The notes: a model not told the origin generated them from the letters alone. 64,000 bases of DNA from Nostoc sp. B(2019) (GCF_010091925.1 NZ_WVID01000018.1:62001-126000), one strand, 5' to 3'. Shown: positions 26,103 to 36,206, numbered from the stretch's first letter. Numbers and translations: made by a program.

Positions 26103-27152
26103 ATGGCTTTATATGCTGAATTACATAGACACTTGGGTGGTTCGGTTGTACCCCGTGTTTTATGGCGATATTTCGAGCGACATTCTTCTGAGTTGATTTC
26201 CCGCTTTGCTGACTATTCAGAATTTGAAGATTTTTACACACGACCACGCAATACTCTAGATGAATACCTGGAATTACACACCTTGGTAGAAAGTGTGCAA
26301 ACTGTGGAAACTTTGCCTTACTTTATCTATCGCTTGGTGCGGGGTGCTTATATTTTTGAAAATTTGGCTTATCTGGAACTGCGCTACACGCCATATTTAC
26401 GGACACCTGAGCATTTGAGTCAATCGCAAAGAATTGACAAAATGGCAGAAATTGTGGAAGTCGTAGGGAAAGCTAGTCATCCGCCAGAATATCCGATTGT
26501 CACTAGCCAAATTCTCTGTATGCACTCGCGCCTACCTTATGAGGTGAATAAGGCGATTGTTGATTTAGCAGTGCAAAACAAACAGTATGTTTGTGCGGTA
26601 GATGTAGCAGGGGGTGATAGCTACTATGCCGATCGCCTAGAAGAATGGATTAGTCTATATGATTATGCGCGATCGCAGGGCATTAACACCACCGGGCATC
26701 TCTATGAAACCACCGCTGGCTGTTACCCACAACTATTACCCTATCTGATGCGGATTGGTCACGGTATCCAAATTCCCTTACTATATCCAGAGTTACTTAA
26801 GGATGTAGCTAGACGCGGACAATGTTTAGAAGTTTGCCCTACAACTTACATCAAAACTGGTACTTTACAGGATATACGTCAACTTAAATTAGTTTTTGAC
26901 CGTTGTTTTGATGCTGGGGTAGACATCGCTATTTGTACAGATAACGCCGGGTTGCACAATGTGCGTTTGCCATTTGAGTATGAAAATCTCTTGACTTACG
27001 ACATTATTAACTTTGAACAGTTACAAGCTTGTCAAGATGCAGCTTTTCGTCATGCTTTTGCTTGGCCATACACTCAACGTCCCGCATCTATGTTGAGTGG
27101 GTTGCTAAAACCTGAAATTTCTAAAGTTTTAGTGATGGGCGATATTAATTGA
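26103..27152 (+). CDS. Adenosine-deaminase-like metal-dependent hydrolase
   Basis: The protein has 349 residues from the ATG at 26103 (MALYAELHRHLGGSVVPRVL). An upstream start at 26058 would add 15 hydrophobic residues and is not favoured. Metal ligands of the ADA fold are visible: HRH near the start, the His and Glu of TTGHLYET in place of HxGE, the His of RIGHGIQIP and the Asp of AICTDNAGLHN. The second aspartate of the usual S/T-D-D-P motif is Asn here, and the H-L-D-G-S motif is H-L-G-G-S. Cyanobacteria have a divergent group of this kind, so adenosine may not be the substrate. It is a cytosolic single gene. Confidence 0.8.
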   Translation: MALYAELHRHLGGSVVPRVLWRYFERHSSELISRFADYSEFEDFYTRPRNTLDEYLELHTLVESVQTVETLPYFIYRLVRGAYIFENLAYLELRYTPYLRTPEHLSQSQRIDKMAEIVEVVGKASHPPEYPIVTSQILCMHSRLPYEVNKAIVDLAVQNKQYVCAVDVAGGDSYYADRLEEWISLYDYARSQGINTTGHLYETTAGCYPQLLPYLMRIGHGIQIPLLYPELLKDVARRGQCLEVCPTTYIKTGTLQDIRQLKLVFDRCFDAGVDIAICTDNAGLHNVRLPFEYENLLTYDIINFEQLQACQDAAFRHAFAWPYTQRPASMLSGLLKPEISKVLVMGDIN

Positions 27153-27285
27153 CGACTACTTTAAAGACTTTTACTATTTAACGTACTTAGTTTAATAAAA
27201 AGTGCTGAGTTCGGTTAAGAAGTAAATGATTTAATGTTAATTAATGTTGCAGTAAGTGGCTTTCTGTGATGCTCAAGAAAGAATT

Positions 27286-27306
27286 GTACTGCACACTGTG
27301 CAGTAC
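27286..27306. terminator. Hairpin between convergent genes
   Basis: The perfect arms GTACTGCACA and TGTGCAGTAC around a single C form a 21-base palindrome between the 3' ends of the deaminase-like and rhodanese genes. Placement suggests a two-way transcription stop, but there is no U-run, so a protein-binding palindrome is an alternative. Confidence 0.45.
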
Positions 27307-27361
27307 ACAAAACCATTAATTATGGAACAAATAGATTTAGATTGATATCTCTGGCTTGAGT

Positions 27362-27697
27362 TTATGCGCCAACGCCTTCTGTAGCACCACCAGCAGTCTT
27401 CCAAGCAGAAAGACCACCTTGAATTTCAGCTACTTCAACAAACCCAGATGCTCGCAATACTTGTGCAGCTTGGGCTGATTGCTCATCATTTTCGCCATAA
27501 ATGTAGATATGGCGTTTTGTATGCAAAGAAGATTTGGCTCTGGATGCCAAGTCATCTAATGGGATAGGAATTGCCCCAGTGATATGACCGTGATTGTAGG
27601 TGTGGCGATCGCGCACATCAACAATTGTAAAACCTGGTTGACCCCATTCCAAACGGGTCTTGAGATCATGAACATCAGCTACTAAATTATTACTCAT
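27362..27697 (-). CDS. Rhodanese-fold protein lacking the catalytic cysteine
   Basis: This 111-residue single-domain rhodanese homologue has the CH2A-like TIVDVRDRHTYNHGHITGAI motif and the C-terminal ASGFVEVAEIQGGLSAWKTA block. The active-site loop, normally a Cys followed by five residues, reads IYGENDEQSAQA, so the sulfur-carrying cysteine is missing. It is therefore probably a non-catalytic binding or regulatory module. There is no signal peptide. It stands alone, convergent to the deaminase-like gene. Confidence 0.87.
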   Translation of the reverse strand: MSNNLVADVHDLKTRLEWGQPGFTIVDVRDRHTYNHGHITGAIPIPLDDLASRAKSSLHTKRHIYIYGENDEQSAQAAQVLRASGFVEVAEIQGGLSAWKTAGGATEGVGA

Positions 27698-27909
27698 AAG
27701 CTTTTCCCGCTTATAACCTCACAAGCAATTTATCAAACATCCACTTTTAATCGAGTTTTCTTTACAATTAATAAAAATTTCTCAGGGTAAAGGGTAAATT
27801 TCAGCCTTTCCCTTTCGCCTTTAACCGAAACCTATTGGGAGGACAGGGAGATAAAATTCAAAAATACTTCCCCACTGCCTCTGCCCCCAGAAGCTATAAA
27901 CTATTATTT

Positions 27910-29568
27910 ATGGCATCTACTATTCAGGCTTTACCAACAGAAGTCGTATATCTCATTACAGCTGGAGAGGTAATCGACTCTTTAGCTTCTGTGGTGAGGG
28001 AATTGGTAGAAAATTCCCTTGATGCAGGTGCAACGCGAATTGTGGTTTCTCTATGGCCACAACAGTGGCGAATCCACGTCGCAGACAATGGTTGTGGAAT
28101 GAACCTAGATGACTTGCAACAAGCAGCCACAGCTCACAGCACCAGCAAAATTCGCTCTAGTGCCGATTTGTGGAAAATTAACAGTTTGGGGTTTCGGGGT
28201 GAGGCGTTGCATAGTTTGACAACGCTAGCAGATTTAGAGATTTTGAGTCGTCCCGCAGGTGGAAACTTAGGATGGCGGGTTATCTACGGCGATAGCGGAA
28301 AAGTTGCTCAAGTAGAAGCAACTGCGATCGCTCCTGGTACAGTTGTTATAGTTTCTAATCTCTTCGGTAGCTCATCTCGTCGTCAGGGATTGCCATCAGC
28401 AGCACAGCAAATGAAAGCTGTGCAAGGGACAATTCACCAAATCGCTCTGTGCCATCCTCACGTTACTTGGCAAGTTTGTCAAAATGACCGTCAATGGTTC
28501 ACCATTTGTCCCGCTACCACAACGGGAAACCTACTACCGCAGATTTTACCCCAAGTCCGACAGGGTGATTTGCAAGAGGTGAAACTCGAAGTCCCCAACA
28601 CTCCAAACTCAGCACTCAACTTGGTGGTAGGATTACCAGACCGCTGCCATCGCCATCGTCCAGATTGGGTACGAGTAGCTATCAACGGACGGATGGTAAA
28701 ATCGCCGGAACTAGAGCAAACGATTTTATCGGCCTTTCATAGAACGTTACCACGCGATCGCTATCCAATTTGTTTTCTGCATCTTGCCATTTCTCCTGAG
28801 CAAATCAACTGGAACCGCAATCCAGCAAAAACCGAAATTTACCTCAACGAACTGAGTTATTGGCAAGAGCAAATTACCCAAGCAATTAACCAAGCACTCC
28901 GCATTAGTTCTGCAAATCTTAAAGAAGCTGTTCACACAACACGAGTTGGTAAATTACTCAAAGCCGCAGAAGCAAAGGGCGGTTACAATTTCAATCCTAA
29001 AAACCCAAACGAAGGCAATGATACTCAGCACTCTTTAAAAGCTGTCGCTCAAGTTAGCAACACCTACATTGTGGCGGAACATTCTGGTGGTATGTGGTTA
29101 GTAGAACAACACATCGCCCATGAGCGAGTTTTGTATGAGCAATTATGCGATAATTGGCAACTTGTTCCTACAGAACCGCCAATTATTCTTTATCAATTGT
29201 CGCCAGCACAAGTCTCACAACTGCAACGTATCGGTTTAGATATTGAACCATTTGGCGAACAACTTTGGGCAGTCCGCACCCTACCCACACTTTTGCAGCA
29301 ACGAGAAGATTGTGCAGAAGCAATTTTAGAACTCAGTTGGGGAGGCGACTTACAAACAGCCCAAGTAGCTGTCGCTTGTCGCAGTGCTATTCGTAATGGT
29401 ACACCCATGGATTTGCAAGAAATGCAGACACTTTTAGATGAATGGCAACGCACTCGCAACCCCCGCACTTGTCCCCACGGACGCCCTATTTATTTATCGC
29501 TCGAAGAGTCGGCTTTAGCCCGTTTTTTCCGGCGTAATTGGGTAATTGGTAAAAGTCATGGGGTATGA
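27910..29568 (+). CDS. mutL: DNA mismatch repair protein MutL
   Basis: The protein has 552 residues from the ATG at 27910; a start at 27835 would add 25 residues of non-family sequence. The GHKL ATPase is clear: LITAGEVIDSLASVV, RELVENSLDAGATRI (catalytic Glu and Mg-binding Asn), VADNGCGMN, ATAHSTSKI and LGFRGEALHSL. The C-terminal dimerisation domain has VEQHIAHERVLYEQL, in which the Asp of the endonuclease motif is Glu, and TCPHGRPIYLSL, the metal-site motif of nicking MutLs. MutL couples mismatch recognition by MutS to strand removal. The cyanobacterial form differs from the E. coli type by carrying these endonuclease-type motifs. Confidence 0.95.
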   Translation: MASTIQALPTEVVYLITAGEVIDSLASVVRELVENSLDAGATRIVVSLWPQQWRIHVADNGCGMNLDDLQQAATAHSTSKIRSSADLWKINSLGFRGEALHSLTTLADLEILSRPAGGNLGWRVIYGDSGKVAQVEATAIAPGTVVIVSNLFGSSSRRQGLPSAAQQMKAVQGTIHQIALCHPHVTWQVCQNDRQWFTICPATTTGNLLPQILPQVRQGDLQEVKLEVPNTPNSALNLVVGLPDRCHRHRPDWVRVAINGRMVKSPELEQTILSAFHRTLPRDRYPICFLHLAISPEQINWNRNPAKTEIYLNELSYWQEQITQAINQALRISSANLKEAVHTTRVGKLLKAAEAKGGYNFNPKNPNEGNDTQHSLKAVAQVSNTYIVAEHSGGMWLVEQHIAHERVLYEQLCDNWQLVPTEPPIILYQLSPAQVSQLQRIGLDIEPFGEQLWAVRTLPTLLQQREDCAEAILELSWGGDLQTAQVAVACRSAIRNGTPMDLQEMQTLLDEWQRTRNPRTCPHGRPIYLSLEESALARFFRRNWVIGKSHGV

Positions 29569-29629
29569 TATTTCAAATCGAGAGATGTTTGCTCAAGCTA
29601 ATTTGCAACTTGCGATCGCTGATTTTTAG

Positions 29630-29749
29630 TCAATGTAGCTTGTCTATTAAACAACGATAATCAAGTTCTAGTTGCTTTGCTTCTACCAACACTTGAGAAC
29701 ATTTACCTGTATCTTTGTCAACTTGGATTCGATGTTTAGCGTACTGCAT
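29630..29749 (-). CDS. Possible 39-residue ORF after the tyrosine kinase gene
   Basis: An ATG at 29749 overlaps the end of the kinase gene and starts MQYAKHRIQVDKDTGKCSQV; the ORF ends YRCLIDKLH. It has sensible codon content and overlaps its neighbour by 14 bases, which suits translational coupling. It has no recognised family and could be chance. Confidence 0.25.
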   Translation of the reverse strand: MQYAKHRIQVDKDTGKCSQVLVEAKQLELDYRCLIDKLH

Positions 29750-31940
29750 TATTGCTGAAAATTTTTGAGGATTCCTGGGTTACTTTTAGATCGGCATCCT
29801 CACTAAAGTAGTAGTAGCTATGGGGTTCATTTTTAGGAATCACACCATTTACTACCTGTCCCAGCACATTCTGACCAGATTTTTCCAAAAGTTCTTTAGC
29901 AAAAACTGCATTCACCGAATCAACTACCCCTGGCCGAACTACAAATAAAACACCATCAGCCATTTGCCCCAAAGTAGCAGCATCAGCAGCAACGTTTAAT
30001 GAGGGAGCATCAATAATCACAAAGTCGTATTTGGTAGCAAGAGTTTTCATCAATGTAGCCATTCGTTTGGAGTCGAGCAGGGATGCTGGACTAGGAGGTA
30101 CTACTCCAGAAGTCAGGACATCCAAGTTATCCATAACTTTTTTAATAGCTATTCTGATTTCAGCCTGCTCAACAATCAAATTGCTTAGACCTTCATTATT
30201 AGTCAGCTCCCAGATTTTATGCTGAACTGGACGGTGCAAATCTCCATCTATTAGTAAGACTTTACGCTCACTCTGAGCCATTGCTACAGCTAAATTGGCA
30301 GCTACCGTTGATTTACCTTCTGAGGGTACAGAACTGGTGACAACAATAACTTTTAGTTCTTTATCGGCACTTATAAACTTCAGATTCGCCTTGAGCATTC
30401 GGTAAGCTTCACTCATTGGGGAGCGAGGAGTATCTCTAACAACAATCCTTTGGCTATACGTCTCCGGTTCTTCATGCCCACGAATGATTTTTTTCGACTT
30501 ACTAGTGAAAGGAATTACTCCTAATAAAGTCAATCCCAGTAATGATTTTGCCTCATCAACGGTCTTAATAGATTTATCCCTTACTTCCAAAAAATACACA
30601 GCTGCAAAAGTAGCCATACTAGCCAATATGCCTGCACCCAAATACGAAATCATGGGAGAAGAACTAGGTTCTTGGGGAACTTCAGCTTCAGATATAATAC
30701 TTGCATTACCTACACTTTGATTCTCAGCAATCCGGCTTTCTTGCAGCTTTTGTAGCAGAAGTGAGTAGGTAGATTGAGCACCTTGGACTTTACGTTCTAA
30801 CTGGCGCTGTTGTTGTTCCAATCTCGGCAGATTGTTCAAACGTTGCTTATAAGAAAGTTGTAACCTAGATAAGGTAGTAGCCTGGTTTTCAAAACCCAAA
30901 CGGTTTGACTCTAATTCCACAAGTCTTGCAGAGAGCTGCTGTTGCAACTGTCCTAGTTGAAAGTTTTTGTTTAGTTGTGGTTTATTCGTTCCTGCAACCA
31001 TTGCAATGCGTTGTTGCAACAGCATATTTAAAGAATTTAATTTGTCCTCTAAGTTTCTAATTTGCGGATGGTTGTCCTGCAAAACAGTACGCCTAGCTGC
31101 CAATTGCGATTCTATCTGTTGGGTTTCTTTAACAATATCTTGCACTCCTGAAATCTGACTGAGGGAAGTCATCATCACCGCCTGCTGGGAGTTCATACCT
31201 AATAACTCACGGATTTCTTTAGACTGTGCATTGACATCAGCAAGTCTAGATTGAGTTTCGCCAAGTTGTTTTTGCAATTCTGCAATGATTTCCACAGCCT
31301 TAGTTACTTCTTCTTGTAAAGAAACAACTTGGTACTTTTCTTTAAACCTTGCTAGTTCTGCTTCTGCTTTTCGAACAATTAATTCCGCATCTGGAAGTTG
31401 TTTTTCGATAAACTTGCGGGCAGCAGATGCTTCATTTCTGAGAAAAGATACATTTTGTACTAAATAAACTTCTACAAGAGTATTAACAACTTTTGCAGAT
31501 GTTTCTCGATTGGTATCTTTGTAAGAAATTTGCAGGATATCAGCTCCCTTAACATCTTTTATAATTAGATTTTTGAGAAACTCCTTAGTTGTGAGTAAAT
31601 TACCTTTCTTGTTTTTCAGATTCAGTCGATTTATAGTTGTTCTGACAATTGGCATAGAACGGATCACTTCTGCCTCTGTATAGAGAGGATTAGTTTTCTG
31701 ATCCTGCACTAATGGTTCCAATTTACTTATTTCTGTTCCTACACCCGTTAAAGTTGAAGTGGTATTTATCCTTTGAAACTTTAGCTTTGCTTCTGCTAAA
31801 TAAGTAGGTTTTTTCAAAAAAGATAAAGCCAATAACAAAGTCAAAAAAACCGGGGCAAAAACACATATAGCAGGCAGCCAACGACGGTTCATTATTTGCC
31901 AATATTTGCCAATCTTTGGAGATGATTCAGGATATTCCAT
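29736..31940 (-). CDS. Wzc-like polysaccharide co-polymerase / bacterial tyrosine autokinase
   Basis: This 734-residue protein is the last gene of the polysaccharide locus. A first membrane helix (VFAPVFLTLLLALSF) starts the Wzz domain, and long coiled coils span about residues 160-400 (for example RKAEAELARFKEKYQ). The second helix (YLGAGILASMATFAAVYFL) leads to the cytosolic BY-kinase. The kinase has Walker A SSVPSEGKSTVAANLA, Walker A' KVLLIDGDLHRP and Walker B FVIIDAPS. The C-terminal tail has SYYYF as the autophosphorylation cluster. Together these control chain length and export of polymer made by the Wzy protein upstream. No separate phosphatase gene is seen. Confidence 0.94.
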   Translation of the reverse strand: MEYPESSPKIGKYWQIMNRRWLPAICVFAPVFLTLLLALSFLKKPTYLAEAKLKFQRINTTSTLTGVGTEISKLEPLVQDQKTNPLYTEAEVIRSMPIVRTTINRLNLKNKKGNLLTTKEFLKNLIIKDVKGADILQISYKDTNRETSAKVVNTLVEVYLVQNVSFLRNEASAARKFIEKQLPDAELIVRKAEAELARFKEKYQVVSLQEEVTKAVEIIAELQKQLGETQSRLADVNAQSKEIRELLGMNSQQAVMMTSLSQISGVQDIVKETQQIESQLAARRTVLQDNHPQIRNLEDKLNSLNMLLQQRIAMVAGTNKPQLNKNFQLGQLQQQLSARLVELESNRLGFENQATTLSRLQLSYKQRLNNLPRLEQQQRQLERKVQGAQSTYSLLLQKLQESRIAENQSVGNASIISEAEVPQEPSSSPMISYLGAGILASMATFAAVYFLEVRDKSIKTVDEAKSLLGLTLLGVIPFTSKSKKIIRGHEEPETYSQRIVVRDTPRSPMSEAYRMLKANLKFISADKELKVIVVTSSVPSEGKSTVAANLAVAMAQSERKVLLIDGDLHRPVQHKIWELTNNEGLSNLIVEQAEIRIAIKKVMDNLDVLTSGVVPPSPASLLDSKRMATLMKTLATKYDFVIIDAPSLNVAADAATLGQMADGVLFVVRPGVVDSVNAVFAKELLEKSGQNVLGQVVNGVIPKNEPHSYYYFSEDADLKVTQESSKIFSNNAVR

Positions 31941-32117
31941 AAATAACTTTTTAAACTTTATATTTTGTAATTAAATGCAGAGAATGATTTTATCAAAGTC
32001 ACAAACAGACTTTGTTGAGAATATTAAAGATTTATCATTTTAAAACCCGGTTTATCTGAGCTTGTTGAGAATGATCTAAAATATCAGACCTAGCCTATCA
32101 AACTGATGATTTAAGTT

Positions 32118-32711
32118 TTATGTTGCTATCACTCGCAGCAGTGTTCTAACAATAATGAGTATATCGAAGCGTAAGCTGATTTGAGCAATATATTGCATAT
32201 TTAACTCTAATTTTTGAGGCATTATTTCTCTAACATAGACATTTTCTGGATTTGCAGTATGTTTTAAGAGTTCACTTTCATTTCGGAATTTGATTGAAGC
32301 TAGATCAGTTATGCCCGGAAGTACTTCTAATACTCGACGCTGTTCTGGTGTATAAAGTGCAACATACTTTGGTACTTCAGGACGAGGGCCAACAAAACTC
32401 ATTTCCCCTTTTACAACATTGAATAATTGGGGTAATTCGTCTAGCTTATACTTCCTCAAGAAGCGACCACTTCGCGTAATTCGTATATCGTTAGCAACTG
32501 TAATTTGTTTTCCGATACTCTCGGCTTTAGTCACCATAGTGCGGAACTTGTAGATACTAAATTCACGCCCGTAGCGTCCAATCCGAATTTGCCGAAAAAA
32601 CACGGGGCCTGGAGAATCCAGCTTAATCCATATTGCAATAATGAAAAATAGAGGCAGTAGGATTGCAATACCAATTAGGGCAAAAAATAAGTCAAACATT
32701 CGTTTAGTCAT
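32118..32711 (-). CDS. Undecaprenyl-phosphate sugar-1-phosphate transferase (initiating)
   Basis: This 197-residue protein has an N-terminal re-entrant or membrane helix (LFFALIGIAILLPLFFIIAI) and the phosphoglycosyl-transferase core KLDSPGPVFFRQIRIGRYGR, FSIYKFRTMV, followed by LDELPQLFNVVKGEMSFVGP RPE. It is the short monotopic type (ExoY/WecP-like without the large WcaJ N-terminal part). It puts the first sugar phosphate on the lipid carrier and so starts each repeat unit. Being near the kinase at the downstream end of the locus is common. Confidence 0.93.
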   Translation of the reverse strand: MTKRMFDLFFALIGIAILLPLFFIIAIWIKLDSPGPVFFRQIRIGRYGREFSIYKFRTMVTKAESIGKQITVANDIRITRSGRFLRKYKLDELPQLFNVVKGEMSFVGPRPEVPKYVALYTPEQRRVLEVLPGITDLASIKFRNESELLKHTANPENVYVREIMPQKLELNMQYIAQISLRFDILIIVRTLLRVIAT

Positions 32712-32792
32712 AATCAGGTAATAGTCCGTGAAAAATCCAATTAGGTAATCTCTAAAGCAATTAAATGTTTACTGATGGCAAGAAAAAGAGGA

Positions 32793-33944
32793 TCAAGTTA
32801 AAGTTTTTTTCACAACTTGAATAACGCGAGTTTGATCAGATTCGGTCATTTTTGTGTAAATTGGTAGGCTCACTATGCGTTCGTAAGCATAGGATGCACA
32901 GGGAAAATCCTCTGAGCAAAGGTTATAAGTATCGCGCCAGTAGGGATGCAAGTGTAGAGGAATATAGTGGACGCTACAACCAATTCCTTTTGCAGTTAGT
33001 TGTTCAATGAAGGTGTTGCGGCTCACTTCTACAGAGTCGTCTAAGCGAATTACATAAAGATGCCAAGAGTGAATATCACCCTCAGCAGGTTTTGCTGGTA
33101 GATGTAAAGGTAAGTTGGCTAGCTCTGCATCATATAGATTGGCGATCGCTGCCCGTTTTTTCTGGAATATCCAAGCTTTCTTCAATTGATGAATCCCTAG
33201 AGAAGCCGCTAGATCGGTCATGTTGTATTTGAAGCCTGGTGCAACTACCTGATAATGCCAAGAAGGTTTAGTTGAAGTGTAACGATCAAAAGCATCTTGA
33301 CTGATGCCATGTAACCGCATGATCCGACACCGCTTAGCAACTTCAGGATTGCGGGTAACGAGCATCCCACCTTCGCCAGTTGCAATAGTCTTAGTTGCAT
33401 AAAAACTATAGACTGTCACATCACTATTTAGACTACCAATCAACTTACTCTGATAGGTTGTTGGGATAGCATGGGCAGCATCTTCTACAACTTTCAAGCC
33501 ATACTTTTGAGCGATCGCCAGAATTGGTTCCATATCACAGGCCAGTCCTCCAAAATGGACGGGCATGATGGCTTTAGTTCGAGGGGTAATTGCTGCCTCT
33601 ATTTTTGTCGGGTCAATGTTCAGAGTGAGTGGATCAATATCAACAAAGACTGGATTTGCCCCTAAATAGCGAATCACTTCTGCTGTAGCAGTGAACGTGT
33701 GAACTGTAGTAATGACCTCATCACCAAGGCTAATTCCTAAAGCCTCCAGAGCTAGATGTAACCCTGATGTGGCAGAATTCACTGCGATCGCTTCTACACC
33801 ATGCCCAATAAATTCGGCAAAATCCTGTTCAAATCGCTTCGTTTTTGCTCCGGTAGTTAGCCAACCAGACCTCAGAGAATGGACTACTTCAGCAATTTCT
33901 TCCTCTCCAATATCGGGCAAGGCAAAAGGCAGAAAGTTTTCCAT
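32793..33944 (-). CDS. DegT/DnrJ/EryC1-family sugar aminotransferase
   Basis: This 383-residue PLP enzyme transfers an amino group to a nucleotide keto-sugar. It has [35 protein letters not shown] (phosphate loop), [20 protein letters not shown], and the PLP lysine in [16 protein letters not shown]. It should act on the 4-keto sugar product of the FlaA1/CapD-type dehydratase at 43827, giving an amino sugar for the repeat unit. It is 81 bases before the phosphoglycosyl transferase. Confidence 0.94.
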   Translation of the reverse strand: MENFLPFALPDIGEEEIAEVVHSLRSGWLTTGAKTKRFEQDFAEFIGHGVEAIAVNSATSGLHLALEALGISLGDEVITTVHTFTATAEVIRYLGANPVFVDIDPLTLNIDPTKIEAAITPRTKAIMPVHFGGLACDMEPILAIAQKYGLKVVEDAAHAIPTTYQSKLIGSLNSDVTVYSFYATKTIATGEGGMLVTRNPEVAKRCRIMRLHGISQDAFDRYTSTKPSWHYQVVAPGFKYNMTDLAASLGIHQLKKAWIFQKKRAAIANLYDAELANLPLHLPAKPAEGDIHSWHLYVIRLDDSVEVSRNTFIEQLTAKGIGCSVHYIPLHLHPYWRDTYNLCSEDFPCASYAYERIVSLPIYTKMTESDQTRVIQVVKKTLT

Positions 33945-34078
33945 AATGATATACCTATAAACAACTAAGAAATTAAACAGTCAACCTATTTATTAGCTCC
34001 TTTAATAAGACTCTAGGAGTGTGTAATTTTTTCCCACGTGTTTGATCACTACACAATCAAGTACTACTTTCTATTCAC

Positions 34079-35275
34079 CTAGCCCAAATGATTAGGAGAT
34101 AATAATCTTTTTTCTGTTAGCAGCCGAACATATTCTTGATATATAGCTTTGCACATTGCTTCTGGAATAAAGTCTTGTAAAATTAGCTCGCGCCCTGCCT
34201 GCCCGTGACTGTGACGCAATTTTGAATCCTGCAAATATGTGCGAATTGCATCTGTTAATGCCTGTGCATTATAGGGTGAAACCAATATGCCTGTGACACC
34301 TTCTTGGATTGCGTCTATACAACCCGGAATGCGCGTAGCTACTACTGGCAATTGCATTGCTGCCGCTTCTAAAATTACAGTACTCAAACCCTCCCGATAA
34401 GATGGCAGAGCCAAAATATCCATTGCCGCATATAAGGGGGATATGTGCGATCGCCTTCCTGTCAAATGGATGCGGGCATCATTTCTGAGCGTATATTCCA
34501 CATCTTCTGATACTGGATCTTGGGGTTCAAAAGGGCCGACAACAAGCAAATGCAAATTGGGAAACTCAGAGGACAAAATTTTCCACGCTGATACCAGTTC
34601 TGCTAAACCCTTATCACGAACGATCCGCCCCACAAAGCCTATTACTAAAGCATCGGTAGGAATATTAAATTGTTTGCGCGTTTTTAGGCGGACATTTGCA
34701 GCCAAATTTGCTTTATTGAACTGATTGGCAGCATCCACACCCGTAACCCCACCTTTAAGCAGCACTTTGACCTTCGCCTCTGGACAAAGATTTTCAGAAA
34801 TTGCTACTTTGCGAATTGAATGGCTGACACACAATACTTGGTTGGCAAGCAAACAGGAAACCTTTTCACTCAACGAAAGCAACAAGCGTTTGTAGCCAAC
34901 GGCGGTCATTAATGGTAAACCATATATGTGATAGATCCGTATAGGAACTCCTGCTAGCCAAGCACTAATCATACCCAATAGTCCTCCTTTAGGACTGTAA
35001 GCATGAATAATGTCGGGACGAATTTGGCGTAAATGCCGCCAGAGGTGAAATAAGGAATACAGATCCTTTAATGGAGTAATCTGTCTAGGCATATTGACAG
35101 AATGAACGGTAATTTGCTCGCGATCGCCAAATTGAGTCAGCAACTCACTAGGAGAAGCGATCGCGTGAATTTCAAAACCTCGTTCCTTCATGTAACTAGA
35201 CTGACCGTTGATAAATTCTAATGTTTCAGCCACGGTTGAGATATGTACTAGCGTCATTTTGGGATATTGAGTCAT
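34079..35275 (-). CDS. Glycosyltransferase family 4
   Basis: The 398-residue GT-B enzyme has TLVHISTVAETLEFINGQSS at the N-terminus, FVGRIVRDKGLAELVSAW as the donor-binding lobe start, and YREGLSTVILEAAAMQLPVV with the E-x7-E motif. It is probably a family of undecaprenyl-diphospho-sugar galactosyl/glucosyl transferases. It adds one sugar during repeat-unit assembly on the inner face of the membrane. The gene starts 13 bases after the GINT1-like gene 35289-36206. Donor and acceptor are unknown. Confidence 0.9.
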   Translation of the reverse strand: MTQYPKMTLVHISTVAETLEFINGQSSYMKERGFEIHAIASPSELLTQFGDREQITVHSVNMPRQITPLKDLYSLFHLWRHLRQIRPDIIHAYSPKGGLLGMISAWLAGVPIRIYHIYGLPLMTAVGYKRLLLSLSEKVSCLLANQVLCVSHSIRKVAISENLCPEAKVKVLLKGGVTGVDAANQFNKANLAANVRLKTRKQFNIPTDALVIGFVGRIVRDKGLAELVSAWKILSSEFPNLHLLVVGPFEPQDPVSEDVEYTLRNDARIHLTGRRSHISPLYAAMDILALPSYREGLSTVILEAAAMQLPVVATRIPGCIDAIQEGVTGILVSPYNAQALTDAIRTYLQDSKLRHSHGQAGRELILQDFIPEAMCKAIYQEYVRLLTEKRLLSPNHLG

Positions 35276-35288
35276 GTCAATACACTTC

Positions 35289-36206
35289 CTATGTCCAAGC
35301 TCCTAATGACATTTGATATCCATCCACACAGGCTATCCATTTATTTTCATCAATCTTGTGAGCATCAATATGATGCATTCCTGTTTTATTCCAGCCGGAG
35401 CCACTTGCTTGAAGAATGGGATTTTCTGCAATTGGTTTTTCTTTATAAGCTGTCGTTGTCAGCACAATGATTTCAAATGCCCGAACTTTTGTACCGTATA
35501 AGTACTGGTCATCTTGGGCATATCTAAAAACCGTGCCATTATTTACGATAACTCTCCCTCCTGGTCTGGCTATTTTTGCATCGCCCTCAATTACAGGACT
35601 TTGAGGATGCTCAATCCAATGACTCATGATTTCATCAGCATAATAGAGTCGCAGAATATTACTTGCTGTTGATGATGTAAATAGCCACCACTTATTATCA
35701 AAGTAAAAAATAGAAGTATCTACATAATCTCTACCCTCAATTAGATTTTTCACAAAACACCATTGGCGGGGAAAATCAACTGCTTTATACAAGCGAATAG
35801 CATTTGCTTGTGAGCTTTCTGGAATCATGTAATAATCGTTATTCCAATAAAATACATAAGGGTAAGACAAGTGAAAATCTTCCCGCAAGATGATTTTTTG
35901 ATAATTCCAGTTGAGGACATCTTGGCTAGTTGCTAAACCAATTTCACCTAGCCCATTAGCCTTATTCAGTACTTCAAAAAACATATACCAAGTACCATTC
36001 GCCAAAATCATAAAAGGATCGGCAATAAACTCTGCTGACACATCGCTGACATCCTTAGCAGTCAAAACCGGATTGCAAATATTGTTAAGAGCTTCCCAGT
36101 CAACCAAAGAATTTCCTTGATAAATTCCAATTGCCCAATCATTCTTTTTTCCAATAATCTTTTTAATTTGATTCTTAATAACAGGAAATAGATTAATATT
36201 TAGCAT
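35289..36206 (-). CDS. GINT1 N-domain-like protein (five-bladed-propeller type), copy 1
   Basis: The 305-residue protein has CNPVLTAKDVSDVSAEFIAD, PFMILANGTWYMFFEVLNKA, HLSYPYVFYWNNDYYMIPES, FTSSTASNILRLYY and ARPGGRVIVNNGTVFR. This matches the domain found at the start of plant GINT1 (glucosamine inositolphosphorylceramide transferase) and alone in bacteria, a beta-propeller resembling GH43/GH32. Whether it binds or cuts glycans is not known. A close paralogue is at 42738-43733 in the same locus. There is no signal peptide, so it should act in the cytosol during sugar-unit assembly. Confidence 0.75.
   Translation of the reverse strand: MLNINLFPVIKNQIKKIIGKKNDWAIGIYQGNSLVDWEALNNICNPVLTAKDVSDVSAEFIADPFMILANGTWYMFFEVLNKANGLGEIGLATSQDVLNWNYQKIILREDFHLSYPYVFYWNNDYYMIPESSQANAIRLYKAVDFPRQWCFVKNLIEGRDYVDTSIFYFDNKWWLFTSSTASNILRLYYADEIMSHWIEHPQSPVIEGDAKIARPGGRVIVNNGTVFRYAQDDQYLYGTKVRAFEIIVLTTTAYKEKPIAENPILQASGSGWNKTGMHHIDAHKIDENKWIACVDGYQMSLGAWT

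Noticed and set aside
27835-27909. Longer N-terminus of MutL
   Set aside because: The 25 extra residues are unlike MutL, whose usual start is just before the QALPTEVVYLITAGEV block.
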